In this document: in pieces, positions 27,713-37,651 of the stretch
Layout of the letters: each line of letters opens with the position of its first letter
Position numbering within the stretch: the first letter of the stretch is position 1
Assembly (NCBI GenBank): GCA_964016885.1
Contig: OZ024743.1
Location: 11,628,506 to 11,692,505 of the forward strand
Direction of reading: 5' to 3'
Origin: Eledone cirrhosa
Lineage: Eukaryota > Mollusca > Cephalopoda > Octopoda > Eledonidae
Length of the DNA: 64,000 bases
The notes under the pieces: model-generated
Told to the model about the DNA's origin: nothing
The model's input: only the letters and a program-made list of their open reading frames with translations
The model's database searches: none
Translations under genes and position numbers: made by a program

Positions 27713-28884
27713 CTGCCCTTAATAAAAGGTACTAAGCTTTTTTTCACCCTTCGTAAGCAGTGGGATATCACTACGGCACCCCAACGATTCCATCAGGTGT
27801 TACGAGTTCATACAAGCTGTGAAATAACGCAGATAACCATCATCTCAATAGTTGTCGTGTTTTTATTAGTAAGAGAGAAATAAATATAGTAATGAATTCA
27901 AATAATTTAAAACTTAAGACATGAAGTGGTGAGTATTTGGCAGTTAAAAATCCTGGGAGGACTGGGTTAATGCTCTGGTCTGTGGTCAACATTGGACTAT
28001 TCTGTCTGGATGAGCTCCGTATTTCTATTGCACTCAGAATAGGAACCTAAAATGTCGCTGTGGTAGGCCCTTTCTACCAAAACATCTATTTATGCTTCAA
28101 TTTATGTAAATGTTATGTTTATCGAAGTTTTTATATCTTGGTTGATATTTGATAATAACAGCTAAACTAATCACTACAACTAAATTGACCAAATTTGGTC
28201 CCCCTCCCCCCACCAATTCAGAAATACTTCCACTGCCCCTGCACTTCGCTGGCAATACTGAGCTAAACTTAATTACTAAGCGGGACCTGGCCCGGGTAAC
28301 TATCCTTTTAATTCTGGAACAGGCTACTTGACAGGAAGAGACCAGATGGTCATATCTTTTGTCTCTGGGTAATAAGTAGATATTTTGTTTTGGACACCAC
28401 AGTTAGTGACTCTTTTGCTCCTTACCATATCCTGGATGATGTAGTAAAAGTGAGGGTTACGGCTTTCGTAACCGAATAGAATAACATCTTAAAATACCGG
28501 AAATTATCGATAAACTATCTCTTCCAGCCTGTGGCGTTCGAGACGTTTGCAGGAGCTGTTGACAACATCGTTGGCGGCTCGCCTTACCGAAGTATGAGGT
28601 GATGCTCGAGGGAGTGTTGGTTCTTTTTAGCGCCTTGCCCACGGTAATGCTGCGAATGTGTTGGCTTATTTCAAAAGTTATTAGAGGGAGCCTCCGGTAC
28701 CCCTTGTAGTGTGTGACCGATTGGCACAGTGTCGAATTAATATTTTCTTTCGTTTTGATTTTGTATTTTAAGTAAAATATTTATGTAAATAAGTATTGTA
28801 TATAGTATTTGTGTGTTTATTATCATAAGAAATTAAAAATAAACTCATGTTATTTATACAACAACGAATAAACAATTCGCAAGA
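27713..28884. other. Unassigned sequence, no gene recognised
   Basis: About 1.2 kb of moderately AT-rich sequence. I see no ORF with recognisable motifs and no RNA gene. A short plus-strand frame near 28.02 kb reads LRIGT followed by a stop and NVAVV, weakly like the start of a LINE endonuclease, but too short to call. The stretch at 28.44-28.70 kb has higher GC and could be an old repeat. From 28.74 kb the sequence becomes strongly AT-rich. Confidence 0.5.
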
Positions 28885-28990
28885 ATTTAAAATGAAGTTG
28901 GCATTGGGCGGATTTGAACTCAGAATGTAGAGAGAAGTAAATAATACTTCACGATGTCGACCTTATTTCTACACCTACGCATTGAACAGC
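28885..28990 (-). mobile_element. SINE head remnant (tRNA-related)
   Basis: The plus strand contains GGATTTGAACTCAGAATGTA, the complement of a box-B-like GAGTTCAAATCC, in the same arrangement as the other SINE heads in the window. Further right, some 70 bp resembles the tRNA-related head in reverse orientation. The conserved tail with GGGGTCGATAAAATAAAG is absent, so only the head, or a related tRNA-derived sequence, is left. Confidence 0.4.
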
Positions 28991-29529
28991 AACAAACACT
29001 AAAATAAATATATAAATATAAAATAGATATTTTTTTTATATATTTTTTTATTTTACACTTCAAAGTATTTCGTAACCCGACCCCCACCGCCACCCCGAGT
29101 CCGACCAGATCAGTAGTCATTGAGAAAACTCATACTGATGTAACACAAATAGATACGATCATTCCAACAAATTATTCAGCCCTCCTCCTTTTAGGAAACA
29201 TTGGTCATTGCAAGTGTTACGTGTCCAAAAACGAAATGACATTGTATCTTTACTTTAGTATGCTTCATTTCCTTTGTTATGGTGGTGAAATATACAAGTA
29301 TGCAATATATGTATTTTATATTGTGTAGACTCTTGTTTTATACACATGTTATACTTTAGTACACTCCATCGTATTATACATACTTATAGACGTCTCTATT
29401 TTCTCTGTTCTCAGATGGTTTGCTTTGATCACTTGCTAAGTATCCACCATGTCTTCTCAGAAACCACTGAAATCGGGAAGTCCAATTTTTTTTATCAATA
29501 AAATATATTTTTTCATTTGAAGATACACG

Positions 29530-29583
<54 letters not shown>

Positions 29584-29690
29584 TTTTATATATATGAGTT
29601 TTGTTGTAGTACAATAAAGCAATGCAGATATCGGATAAGAAGCACTCTACAGTTTGTGGGACTGGAGTATACATAATATTTAAGACAATG
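28991..29690. other. AT-rich spacer with an AC/AT microsatellite
   Basis: No gene recognised. An alternating AC then AT microsatellite lies at about 29,526-29,580 and generates the spurious low-complexity frames seen on the minus strand. A short TATATGAGTTTT motif is duplicated just after it. Confidence 0.6.
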
Positions 29691-29870
29691 ATATGTTGAT
29701 TTAAAACTGAACTATCCACAAATGTTTTTTAGCCTTCATATCATGTCCTCCTGTTTTATCTGATGAAAACACAAATATTATTGCATGATGATATTTGTTT
29801 TTGAAATGCGCATAATAAAATACATGCAACTCCTTTAACCATCTTTTGTTCTTATATATTATATATATAT
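29691..29870 (+). mobile_element. Penelope-type terminal repeat fragment (family 1)
   Basis: About 180 bp closely match 51,034-51,200, including the blocks CCTTCATATCATGTC, TTATTGCATGATGATATTTG and TGAAATGCGCATAATAAAAT. Both copies enclose a hammerhead-like sequence. No coding part is attached. Assignment to Penelope-like elements rests on the hammerhead, a known feature of their terminal repeats, and on the similar layout of the repeats beside the Penelope-type ORF at 39 kb. Confidence 0.55.
29752..29822 (+). ncRNA. Hammerhead ribozyme-like motif, family 1, copy 1
   Basis: All parts of a type I hammerhead are present in order. Stem I 5' strand TGTTTTAT is at 29,752-29,759, core CTGATGA at 29,760-29,766, and stem II AAACACAAATAT pairs with ATATTTGTTTTT at 29,791-29,802 (11 of 12 positions) around a 12-base loop. 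GAA follows at 29,803-29,805, stem III is the self-complementary ATGCGCAT, the predicted cleavage base is A at 29,814, and the stem I 3' strand is ATAAAATA at 29,815-29,822 (8 pairs, one G-U). Hammerheads are known in Penelope-like terminal repeats, where they self-cleave element transcripts. The first stem II pair is A-U rather than the usual G-C, which may weaken activity. Confidence 0.7.
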
Positions 29871-30140
29871 AACATTGTTGGCTAATAAAGACTTTTGATG
29901 TATTGAAGGCTTCTTTGTTTTACTTTCATAATTCTTCGGCTCTGTTTAATTACATTGAGCTATACCTTTTACTGTCATTTCTATAATACGAAGAGGGTGT
30001 TTAACTCCAACACGCTCTAGTATTTTAATCCCTATATATATATATATATATATATGCAAAAGTTTTATTTAAAATTGTTGGGTTACAACAAGTAAATATT
30101 TTATAACTGATATAAAGTACTCGACAAGTTTTTGGAGTAG
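29871..30140. other. AT-rich spacer
   Basis: No gene seen. Contains an AT dinucleotide run near 30,033-30,054 and otherwise unassigned AT-rich sequence. Confidence 0.5.
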
Positions 30141-30186
30141 ATATACGATATTAAACAAATGGAAACTATATTTATAAAACCATATT

Positions 30187-30252
30187 TATTTCATTATACA
30201 TATTTCGGGGATACCATATTAAAAATATGGCATGCCTTCGTCAGATAAACTA
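30187..30252 (-). ncRNA. Hammerhead-like motif, family 2, minus strand
   Basis: On the minus strand: stem I 5' strand TAGTTTAT, core CTGACGA (complement of 30,238-30,244), a long stem II of ATGCCATATT with AATATGGTAT, GAA, stem III ATATGTAT, A, then stem I 3' strand ATGAAATA. Stem I keeps five pairs and then meets a G-A clash, so this copy looks less intact than the plus-strand one. The outermost stem II pair is A-C. Confidence 0.5.
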
Positions 30253-30328
30253 CCAAACCAACTTCCTACATAATGGTCGCTCATATTTATGGTACGTCAA
30301 AATTATTTATAAAACTGTTTATATATTG

Positions 30329-30394
30329 TATTTTATCTGACGAAGGCATGCCATATTTTTAATATGGTATCCCCGAAATATGTATAATGAAATA
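30329..30394 (+). ncRNA. Hammerhead-like motif, family 2, plus strand
   Basis: Stem I 5' strand TATTTTAT (30,329-30,336), core CTGACGA (30,337-30,343), stem II from 30,344 to 30,374 with ATGCCATATT paired to AATATGGTAT and two further G-C pairs. GAA is at 30,375-30,377, stem III ATATGTAT at 30,378-30,385, predicted cleavage base A at 30,386, and stem I 3' strand ATGAAATA (30,387-30,394). Stem I has eight pairs including one G-U. The A-C position at the base of stem II and one C-C mismatch may reduce activity. Confidence 0.6.
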
Positions 30395-30435
30395 AATATG
30401 GTTTTATAAATATAGTTTCCATTTGTTTAATATCG

Positions 30436-30466
<31 letters not shown>

Positions 30467-30489
30467 CACTAAGTTGGCTTAAAACATTG

Positions 30490-31262
30490 ATTACATAAAA
30501 AAGAGATAAAAATAAAATTAAGTAATGAGAAAAGGAGGAAGGGATAAAGAAGGGCAGATTTGGCTGTATAGGAAAATAGAGGAAAGAACTATAAATGCCA
30601 CAAATGAGAGGAAAATCAAGGATTCTTGGGCCACAGAAGAAAGGGAGGAGGAAGGGGAGAGGGCTCTGAGCCTAAGGCAGGGCAATGTTTGGGCTGCGAT
30701 CCACGGACAAAACTACAAAGGCGTTTCCGTGGACAATGGCCGGCAACACTCACTGCAACAGCCACCCAACCTCGCGGGGCTCCTTCCTCAGACGAGCTGC
30801 TGACATTCCGATTTTGCGGTCGACCGTACGGTGTCCGATGACAGCTGAAGTCTCGACGGTGACCTGTGTGAAGAGGAAGCGGTCAGACAAGTCCCGATAT
30901 TTGTCTTCCTGTACTCTGCATTACGGGCCGCAGGCATCGGGGTTTGTGGCCGAAACGACTAAATTGGAAGCGGAGAACGTGTTACAATATGTGGCGTCCC
31001 AGAATGGGAAGAGGGTAATTCGGTCGAGGCGTTTGCCGTCTTCGATGGCCCCAGTTGTGATGGGAAGCCAGCTGCATCCAAGATCCTTCTCTATAAGTCG
31101 TTGAAAGCGGCATGTCGGGGGACCCGTCTTCGGGCGTTAATCGAGCCAAGACAGGATGGATAGTGAATACGGCGTCGTGGACTTCGACCTCGCCGTAGCT
31201 AACGTTTATCACCTCGGACTTGGATGGGTTGACCTCGAATCCAAGGAGCTTTAGAACTGGGA
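30490..31262 (-). pseudogene. Reverse-transcriptase element relic B
   Basis: Minus-strand relic of the same element as A and C. Its 5' part near 31.2 kb reads LGFEVNPSKSEVINVSYGEV, which resembles the reverse-transcriptase thumb region of an invertebrate retroelement family. The C-terminal end lies near 30.7 kb (GCGTTTCCGTGGACAATGG, shared with A and C), then a purine-rich 3' untranslated region at 30.49-30.69 kb with AAGAAGGGCAGAT and GGCTGTATAGGAA, also present in C. The middle of the protein is missing compared with C, and stops and frame changes are frequent. Plus-strand frames of 70-140 codons here are antisense shadows. Confidence 0.65.
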
Positions 31263-31408
31263 TGATTAGCCGAAGGTCCTAACGGTAGATATCGAAACCT
31301 GACATGTAAAACAGGTTTAATATAGTTTAGTGTTCTTAATGTTATTTTTTTAAATAAACATCGAAGTCAAAGTTGTAGTTTGGTGCAACACGCCTGGGAG
31401 TAGCTTAA

Positions 31409-31598
31409 TGACTCTTATCACAATTCTTACGTATATATAATTCTTATCACAATTCTTACGTATATATAATTCTTATCACAATTCTTACGTATATATAATT
31501 CTTATCACAATTCTTAGAATATTAATTACATCACAATTCTTAGAAGATTTTATATGTCACAATTCTTAGAAGATTATATATGTCACAATTTCTAGAAT
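31409..31598. repeat. Short tandem repeat of about 29 bp
   Basis: The block CTTATCACAATTCTTACGTA is repeated at 29-bp spacing in about four copies and then degenerates into TCACAATTCTTAGAA units. About seven units in total. No coding role seen. Confidence 0.8.
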
Positions 31599-31637
31599 GT
31601 TGTATGCTTTAGGGGAAGGTCATGTTGTCCTAATATT

Positions 31638-31822
31638 GTTTCTACTTTAGGCACAAGGCCAGCAATTACCCAGTGCATTACTGGTACTTTATTTTATCGA
31701 CCCCGTAAGGATGAAAGGCAAAGTCAACCTCGGCGGGATTTGAACTCAGATCGTAAAGGGACGTAACTATGCTGGAAAGCATGGCGTCCGACCCTCCACC
31801 GATACTGCCAATCCACCGCCCT
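31638..31822 (-). mobile_element. Cephalopod-type tRNA-derived SINE
   Basis: Full-length or nearly so, in minus orientation. The plus strand begins with TTTCTACTTTAGGCACAAGG (the SINE 3' end), continues through TTTATTTTATCGACCCCGTA and AAGGATGAAAGGCAAAG, then the box-B complement GGGATTTGAACTCAGA, and ends in the tRNA-like head at GATACTGCCAATCCACCGCC. The family matches squid/octopus tRNA-Lys-related SINEs as I remember them. It lies inside the 3' part of the minus-strand LINE relic, so it inserted after that LINE. Confidence 0.85.
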
Positions 31823-31829
31823 TGTTGTC

Positions 31830-33350
31830 CTAATATTGCCAGATAAAATAGTGAAACGCGCAATTTGGTTTGGTTTTCAACACTTGTAAACGTGGCCCCG
31901 AGATACTTGAACTTCTCCACCTGCTTCAGTGAAATATCACATCTAGCGTGCACTATGCAGGCTTCCCTGAGGGGCGAGTGTCTCAGACTTCGCAGCATTG
32001 ATTTTCATTCCTGCCGAGCAGCACTTGGCATCAAACCCACCAAGTTCATGTCGGGAATCATCTTCTAACGTGTTAAGTGACATCATGTCGTCCGCAAATT
32101 CCAGCCAACAGATTCTACACTCACCAGTCTCGATGCCACTTACAACCCAACTGCTCATGTCAATCCTGTCTGCGGAGGTTATGAACAAGCAAGATGACTA
32201 GGCACCCATGGCAGAGTCCGACTACCACATTGAATGGTTTCGATTTAAACACCATTTATCCGAACACAAATACTCGGCCATTCGTAAAGAGACATCAGGG
32301 CAGCAAGAAGCTGACCATCGATCCCATACTCCTGCAGGACCTTCCACAACATGTCCCGTGGAACGCGGTCATATGCATTTTCGAGGTCTACGAAGCAAGA
32401 ATACGCCTTTGGCAGTACTCCCACGATTTCTCTAAAACCTGCCGCAAGAGTGAATATTTGGTCGACTGTGCTGTGTCCGAAGCGAAAACCATACTGTTCA
32501 TCTGTTAGCTTGAACTCGATAATGTTCCTATATCTCTTTGCCAGACACTTAGTATGGACTTTACTTGGGAAGATTAACAAGGAGATCCCTCTAGAATTGG
32601 AGCAATTTCTCTTGTCTTCTTTTATGAAAATTGGCGTTATCATTCCCGATTGCCTTTCCAGTGATTCAGGCTACACAAGTTAACCAGAGAATACCTTTTC
32701 TATTTAAAGCTTTTAATATCTCAAGATGAATTTCATCCTCTCCAACAGCCTTGCGACATTTGAGCTCTTTAATTGCTCTTGTGACTTCAGCCTCCGAGAG
32801 GTTAGTCATCGCTCCCAGATGCACCTCAAGTACATCTGATGCTGTTGTGACCGGGTTTAGGAGATCAGCAAAGTATTTTTTCCACCGCGCGAGAATGCAC
32901 CTCTCTGAAGAGAGGAGAACCCCAGAAGCGTTCCTGATAGCATGAGTGGAGGAAATCTTTATTTGCTGATCGGATTCCAGTTTAACCCCAAAGTCTCCCC
33001 ATGTGTTAACTTTGTACACCTTTACTGTCCCTGCTACGACTTTTCGCGCCTGCTTATACCGCAAGTGCAAGAAGGAGGACTTATTTCCAAGCCAAACATT
33101 GTAGGCCTCCTTCTTTGTACAGATGGCATCTTTGACCTCTTGATTGAACCAAAGGGTTCTCCTCGCACCCAGCACCACACCAAGCCTCTTTCGCCCGCAG
33201 CATCTAACAGCTTAAACAGAAACTGCCGAACTGAACAGTCCACTCCGTTTCAACATCCTCAGTTTGCTCAGGGAGTTCTCTGAATTTGGATGCAATAGTA
33301 TCCGCAAATCTGTTTCTGAGTTCCTTTTCTGTCAACGATTTCCATGTTAT
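31830..33350 (-). pseudogene. LINE (non-LTR retrotransposon) reverse transcriptase, decayed
   Basis: Minus-strand coding runs from about 33.3 to 31.8 kb in several broken frames. 33,178-32,666 (170 codons) covers the linker before the reverse transcriptase, with SSERCILARWKKYFADLLNP and KAVGEDEIHLEILKALNRKG. 32,643-32,245 (132 codons) holds RGISLL, EQYGFRFGHSTVDQIFTL and the motif A stretch CFVDLENAYDRVPRDMLWKV with its catalytic Asp. 32,188-31,943 holds the catalytic box as FADD. 31,998 onward holds QVEKFKYLGATFTS before running into the SINE. Motif B is missing between the second and third frames, and stops separate all pieces, so it is inactive. It resembles LINEs common in fish and molluscs; clade not settled. 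Plus-strand frames are shadows. Confidence 0.85.
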
Positions 33351-33677
33351 CCTATATTTTAAAAAATAAATTGGATAGTGATAAAATATTTTCCCATTAA
33401 AAACATATTTTGTAGTATATCAACTATAAGAGAAAACTTTCGAGTTTTGTCAAATATTAAATGCAAAGTAAGAAATTGTTCTTATTCTTTCTTTTTCCTG
33501 TTGAATATTAAATATAAAGATCGTTGATTACAAATAGATATGTCATTATTAAATTAGAACTTTCTAGGTGTAAACCCCATGGTCATTTGTGACAGAATTG
33601 AGTTTTTACCTCTACCCATAGAATGTGGGTTTTAACTCTCAATAATTCATGCATATGAACAACTTTTAATATTTTTA
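33351..33677. other. AT-rich spacer
   Basis: No gene or repeat recognised in this short AT-rich interval. Confidence 0.5.
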
Positions 33678-33792
33678 TGAATTTTGCCTTTCATCCTTAC
33701 GGGGTCGATAAATAAAGTACGTCACGCACTGGGGTCGATTTAATCGAATTGCCCCTTCCCCAAAATTGCTGGCCTTGTGCCTATATAAGAAA
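33678..33792 (+). mobile_element. SINE 3' fragment
   Basis: Starts at TTTGCCTTTCATCCTTACGG, includes GGGGTCGATTTAATCGA and ends at GGCCTTGTGCCTATATAAGA. Only the tail half is present; the tRNA-like head is missing. This tail variant (CACGCACTGGGGTCGATTTA) also occurs at 42.2 kb. Confidence 0.8.
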
Positions 33793-33854
33793 CCAATATT
33801 TTTTGTGAATTTTGACGACGCTAGCTCAATAGTACATAGATAATCACTTCTACT

Positions 33855-34002
33855 TAAAGCACAAAGCCAGTAATTAAATTGAATAGTACTTCATTGGAAC
33901 TCACCCCAGAAGGTTGAAAGGCAAAGTTAACCTCGCAGGGATTTGAACCCAGAACGAACATTAAGGCTTTGTTCGATGCCCTAACAATTCACCGCCCTCA
34001 CA
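33855..34002 (-). mobile_element. Diverged tRNA-derived SINE
   Basis: Minus orientation: CTACTTAAAGCACAAAGCCA, then AAGGCAAAGTTAACCTCGCA, the box-B complement GGGATTTGAACCCAGAACG, and CTAACAATTCACCGCC at the head. More diverged than other copies: the ATCGACCCCGTAAGGATG part has become CACCCCAGAAGGTTG. Confidence 0.75.
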
Positions 34003-34989
34003 GTACATAAATAACTTCGACCATCCGACCGCAAATCGCGAGCTGAAAAATGTAATTTCTGTTAAAATTCGTTATTTTAGTACCCACTAAATCTGCGGCA
34101 ATAATTTACTAGTGGAGAACTTATCCTATATTGACAATCAAGAGAAGACATTTTCAATAAAATATAAAATATTTATTTTCTTTAGTATATACTTTCTAAT
34201 TGTTAACTATATTTTAGAATAAAAGTTCACGAAAATGTTCCCGCCAATATTAAACTGATAGGAGTTGTATATAACTGATATCATTTGTATACAACTGCTC
34301 GTTCTATTTGTAGGTTTCGTGGATAGTTGTAGAGGCAATAGTTTTTCTACACTATCAAAATAATTAAATAAAAAATGGGCAATGTCTATAATTATTTAAA
34401 AAAAATATAGTTTAAAGATATAAACCAGCAACAAATGGTGTTTAGTATTATTTGTGTCCGAACACCAGACAACCAGGCCGATTGTTTATATTAAACTTCT
34501 CTCTCACACACGCACACTACTAAAAAAACAAACAAAATTCCTGTGTGTATGTATATGTATGTCAACTGAGTGTGAACGTAGTCGCTGATATGATAGCTCA
34601 ATCTAGAAAGTAATCGTATATTTCTGTTTAATTACATTTGTATATAAATACAGAGGTTATACAATATTTTTTACAAGTCAACTTCAATGGGGTGGAATAA
34701 ATTTGATATATATAGCATCCATGTTTGTATCATTTAAATATTCATTTAGATATTTTTGTATTTACGCATATCATCAGTCGAATTTAGAAATAAGTAAGAT
34801 TTGTCAACGAAGCCGACGTTGGAAAATAATAGAGAGGGTGTGTTTTTTTTGTTTTTTTTTGATGGCTTAAAACGTCAGTCACGTAGTAACTTAATTTTGG
34901 TACGCTTACGAATCAAGGGAGATCATTCTTCATGATAACTCTGCCGCTATGTTGTCTGCCGCTGAGATGTGCTGATTAATTATTTTTTT
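34003..34989. other. AT-rich spacer, nothing recognised
   Basis: Roughly 1 kb of AT-rich sequence with poly-T and poly-A runs and a short CACACACGCACAC stretch near 34,503-34,517. I see no supported gene or mobile element here. Confidence 0.5.
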
Positions 34990-36470
34990 AAAGAGAAATT
35001 AAAAATGAATTTATTGAATAAACGTTATACAATGATGAAGATAGTAAAAAAAGGATAAACACAAAACTAAATAATGAAAAAAAAGGAGAAGGGGGTAAAG
35101 AAGGGCAGATCTGGCTGTATAGGAATATAAAGGAAATGATTATAAATGCCATAAATGAGAAGAAAAAGATAGAAAGGCCAAGGACTATTAGGCAAAGGCA
35201 TTTCCGCGGACAATGGTCACGTCCACCTCGCCGGGCTCCTTCCCCAGACAGGCTGCTGTCGTTCCAATTTTACGGGGGAGCTCGGCTGTACGGGGTCCGA
35301 GGACGCCTGAGGCCTCGACGGTTACTTGTACAAAGAAAAAGCGGCAGGACAAACCCCATTATTTGCTTGTCTTCCTGTTGTCTGCATTGCAGGCCGCAGG
35401 TACCGTTGTTTGTAGCCGAAGCGACTAACTTGGAGGAGGAAAATCTGACAGAGCATGTTGTGTGTCAAATGAGAGATTTACCTCCTTCGAATGCCATGAG
35501 GGTAATTTAATCAGGCGCTTGCCGTCTCTGCAGGCTCCAGTTGTAATGGGAAGCCGGCTGTACCCAGGCTCCTTCCTATTATATTGTTGAGTGCGGCATG
35601 TCGGAAAAACTAGCTTGCGCTCTGGCGGCATGACAGTGGGTGCAGGCCAAATTCATCGACGACAGCTCCACAACGACATTTATGTGAATCACATACGGGG
35701 AGGCTGAGGTGTTGGACCACTCCGATGTGAGTGCACTCATCAACAAGGTTACCGGTTGATGAAGAGGGCACCAAATTGAACCATACACCGCTGTCTAGCT
35801 GCGAAGCGGAATGGATGCAGGCTAGGTAGTGTTGGTCCAAGACAGACTCGATCCGCCAGAAGGTAGTCCTGCACTTAATGTCGTCCCAGTTACATTGGGC
35901 ATTTGTATACTAGGGGACAGAGAGTCCTTTTCCTGTCCAGTCGGCTAGAACCCGCTTCAGTTCTAGGACTATGTTAGGTTCTGCTTTCTTGCTGAGGACC
36001 TCACAAATGAGGGTGCGATTGGAGGAGGTTGGGGAGAGGTAGGCCGGCAGTGCCAGACCCAATGCGGATCCTAGGCTGAGGCCATCGAACCTCACAGGGA
36101 GCTTCGCCCGTAGCCAGCCGGCACTGTTGAAACCGATATTGCAGATGAGTTCCACACAGCATCGGGTGATGACATAGAGTTCACAGAGGCAATCTGCGTG
36201 AGGGTGACAAAAATTTGGGAAGGGCGAAGCTGTTCCTCTTGAGTCGAGTGCACGGCAAAAAGGCGCAACTTCTCCGCCATTCTCGGCAGGTCTCCGGGCT
36301 TGGTCAACAAGGCACTCTTGTATGGCTTTCGAGAAAATTGGAGAGCTGAAAATGCAGGTGGCGTCTTTGAACGTTAGCCAAGCTTCGGGCAAGATGGGAT
36401 TAATGCTGAATACGGCCTCATCGTAGCTAACGTTTACCACTTCAGACTTGAATGGGATCTATAAAGGGAG
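34990..36470 (-). pseudogene. Reverse-transcriptase element relic C (longest copy)
   Basis: The most complete of three minus-strand relics. The 176-codon frame 36,440-35,910 starts VNVSYDEAVFSINPILPEAW, the post-catalytic thumb region of a reverse transcriptase, and later has LPVRFDGLSLGSALGLALPA. After a stop, 35,840-35,610 encodes a region with LDSGVWFNLVPSSS and a cysteine/histidine motif, CRCGAVVDEFGLHPLSCRQS. Then come GACRDGKRL near 35.55 kb, VEASGVLGPRTAELPRKIG near 35.3 kb and IVRGNAFA at the end. This order fits the C-terminal half of a reverse-transcriptase protein widespread in molluscs, insects and cnidarians. Its 3' untranslated region (34.99-35.2 kb) matches relic B. At least two frame breaks; catalytic motifs are not included, so it is 5'-truncated. 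Confidence 0.75.
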
Positions 36471-37167
36471 AGAACGAAGAGAAAAGATGTATAGACCTTA
36501 AAAAAGAGGAAAAAACCCTCACAAAGAAAATGTTTTTCTTTAGAAAATTAGATATCTAAATGCATGACCGAATGAAAGAGAGCAAGTAAAATCAAATATA
36601 AAGGCGGGGGTGGCGGGGCGAGGAGGAGGGGAAAGCAAAGAATGAAAAAATTGAATAAATAAATAAAATAAATAAATATATTGTTATAGTGGGCAATGCT
36701 TGACTAAAAGGAAAAGTCAATGATTGAGGTTCGATACTTTTCCCCCTCTCTTCTCTCCCTCCCACGCAGCTGCAGCACTCCAACCGAACGGCTATCAAGC
36801 TACACCGCGTACTGGAAGATTTCCTTTGGGCGTAAATTAAAGATAAGAATAAAATAGAATTAGGGAGCTCAACCATCAACTTCATTCGCATTACGTTTTT
36901 TTGTTTTTTTGTTTTTTCCCTTTGTTTTTGTTTTTCCGGGAGGCTGCGTGTCCCTAGACCCCAAAGTGGGGTCTCGGGATATGCAACCGGCTGGAGACCC
37001 AGGGGTAAACCCTGAGCCAGATGGTTGGATAAGATCCATGAGCTTGGCTGGTCTCGCTTGAAAATCCAGCCGGATCAGTTGGAGACGATTGCTTCTGACA
37101 GAACCCGCTGGAGGGTGTGTTTGAGGACTCTGCCCCCATGACCCTCCCCGGAATAAGAGAGCGGAGA
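36471..37167. other. Unassigned sequence with T-rich and CT-rich tracts
   Basis: No gene supported. The segment 36.93-37.16 kb is GC-richer and has a sharp edge at a run of TTTTTGTTTTT; it contains CCCCAAAGTGGGGTC, a short perfect hairpin. It could be the end of an unknown repeat but I cannot name it. Confidence 0.45.
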
Positions 37168-37217
37168 AGAAGAAGAAGAAGAAGAAGAAGAAGAAGAAGA
37201 AGAAGAAGAAGAAGAAA
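37168..37217. repeat. GAA/TTC microsatellite
   Basis: About 16 copies of AGA/GAA in a row. The serine-rich minus-strand frame here is a translation of this repeat. Confidence 0.95.
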
Positions 37218-37561
37218 AAAGAGGGAGGAGGAAGGAAGAAAATGAAATAGTTAAAACATAAAACAAAACGAAAACAAAGAACAAAGTTGAACTAAGGGAA
37301 TTAACTCAAATCTTTGTGGAATTTTCTGGGCAAAATATTGGTGTGGAAACACAAGGGTAACGCAAAATTCTGGAATAACAGAATAACAAATAACAGCTTT
37401 CCCCCGATTCTTGCCTTCAATGGCAACAACTACATCCAGAAAAAAAGATCAGAAGAATTTTGAAAGAACATAAACACATGTACATATCTTCAAACAGATA
37501 TGCCTTGCACGAGTTATTTCCCTTCAGCTTGTAGCTATATTCCGATAGAGGGTCTCAATCA

Positions 37562-37605
37562 ACTTGAAAAAGCCTTTAGTGAACAATAGGGTGACATATA
37601 AAATA

Positions 37606-37640
<35 letters not shown>
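37562..37640. repeat. Repeat end followed by AT run; inverted match at 40.0 kb
   Basis: The stretch AAAGCCTTTAGTGAACAATA followed by GGGTGACATATAAAATACC is found in reverse complement at 40,005-40,060 (AGCCTTTTTCAAG, TTTTATATGTCACCC). An AT dinucleotide tract follows at 37,610-37,646. The two pieces face each other across the Penelope-type element and may be ends of one larger dispersed repeat. Confidence 0.55.

Positions 37641-37646
<6 letters not shown>

Positions 37647-37651
<5 letters not shown>

Larger units (their letters stand above)
30147..30434. mobile_element. Inverted pair of Penelope-type terminal repeats (family 2)
   Basis: Two arms of about 100 bp (30,147-30,249 and 30,333-30,434) are near-perfect reverse complements around an unrelated centre of about 80 bp. 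The outer ends carry GATATTAAACAAATGGAAAC and its complement. Each arm contains a hammerhead-like sequence, one on each strand. The end sequence (GGAAACTATATTTATAAAAC and complement) recurs at 38.5, 38.8 and 50.06 kb, so this is a dispersed family. Inverted terminal repeats of this kind are typical of Penelope-like insertions. Confidence 0.7.

Noticed and set aside
27960..28070. Start of a LINE endonuclease (LRIGT then stop)
   Set aside because: Only about ten residues match loosely, with a stop inside; too short to support.
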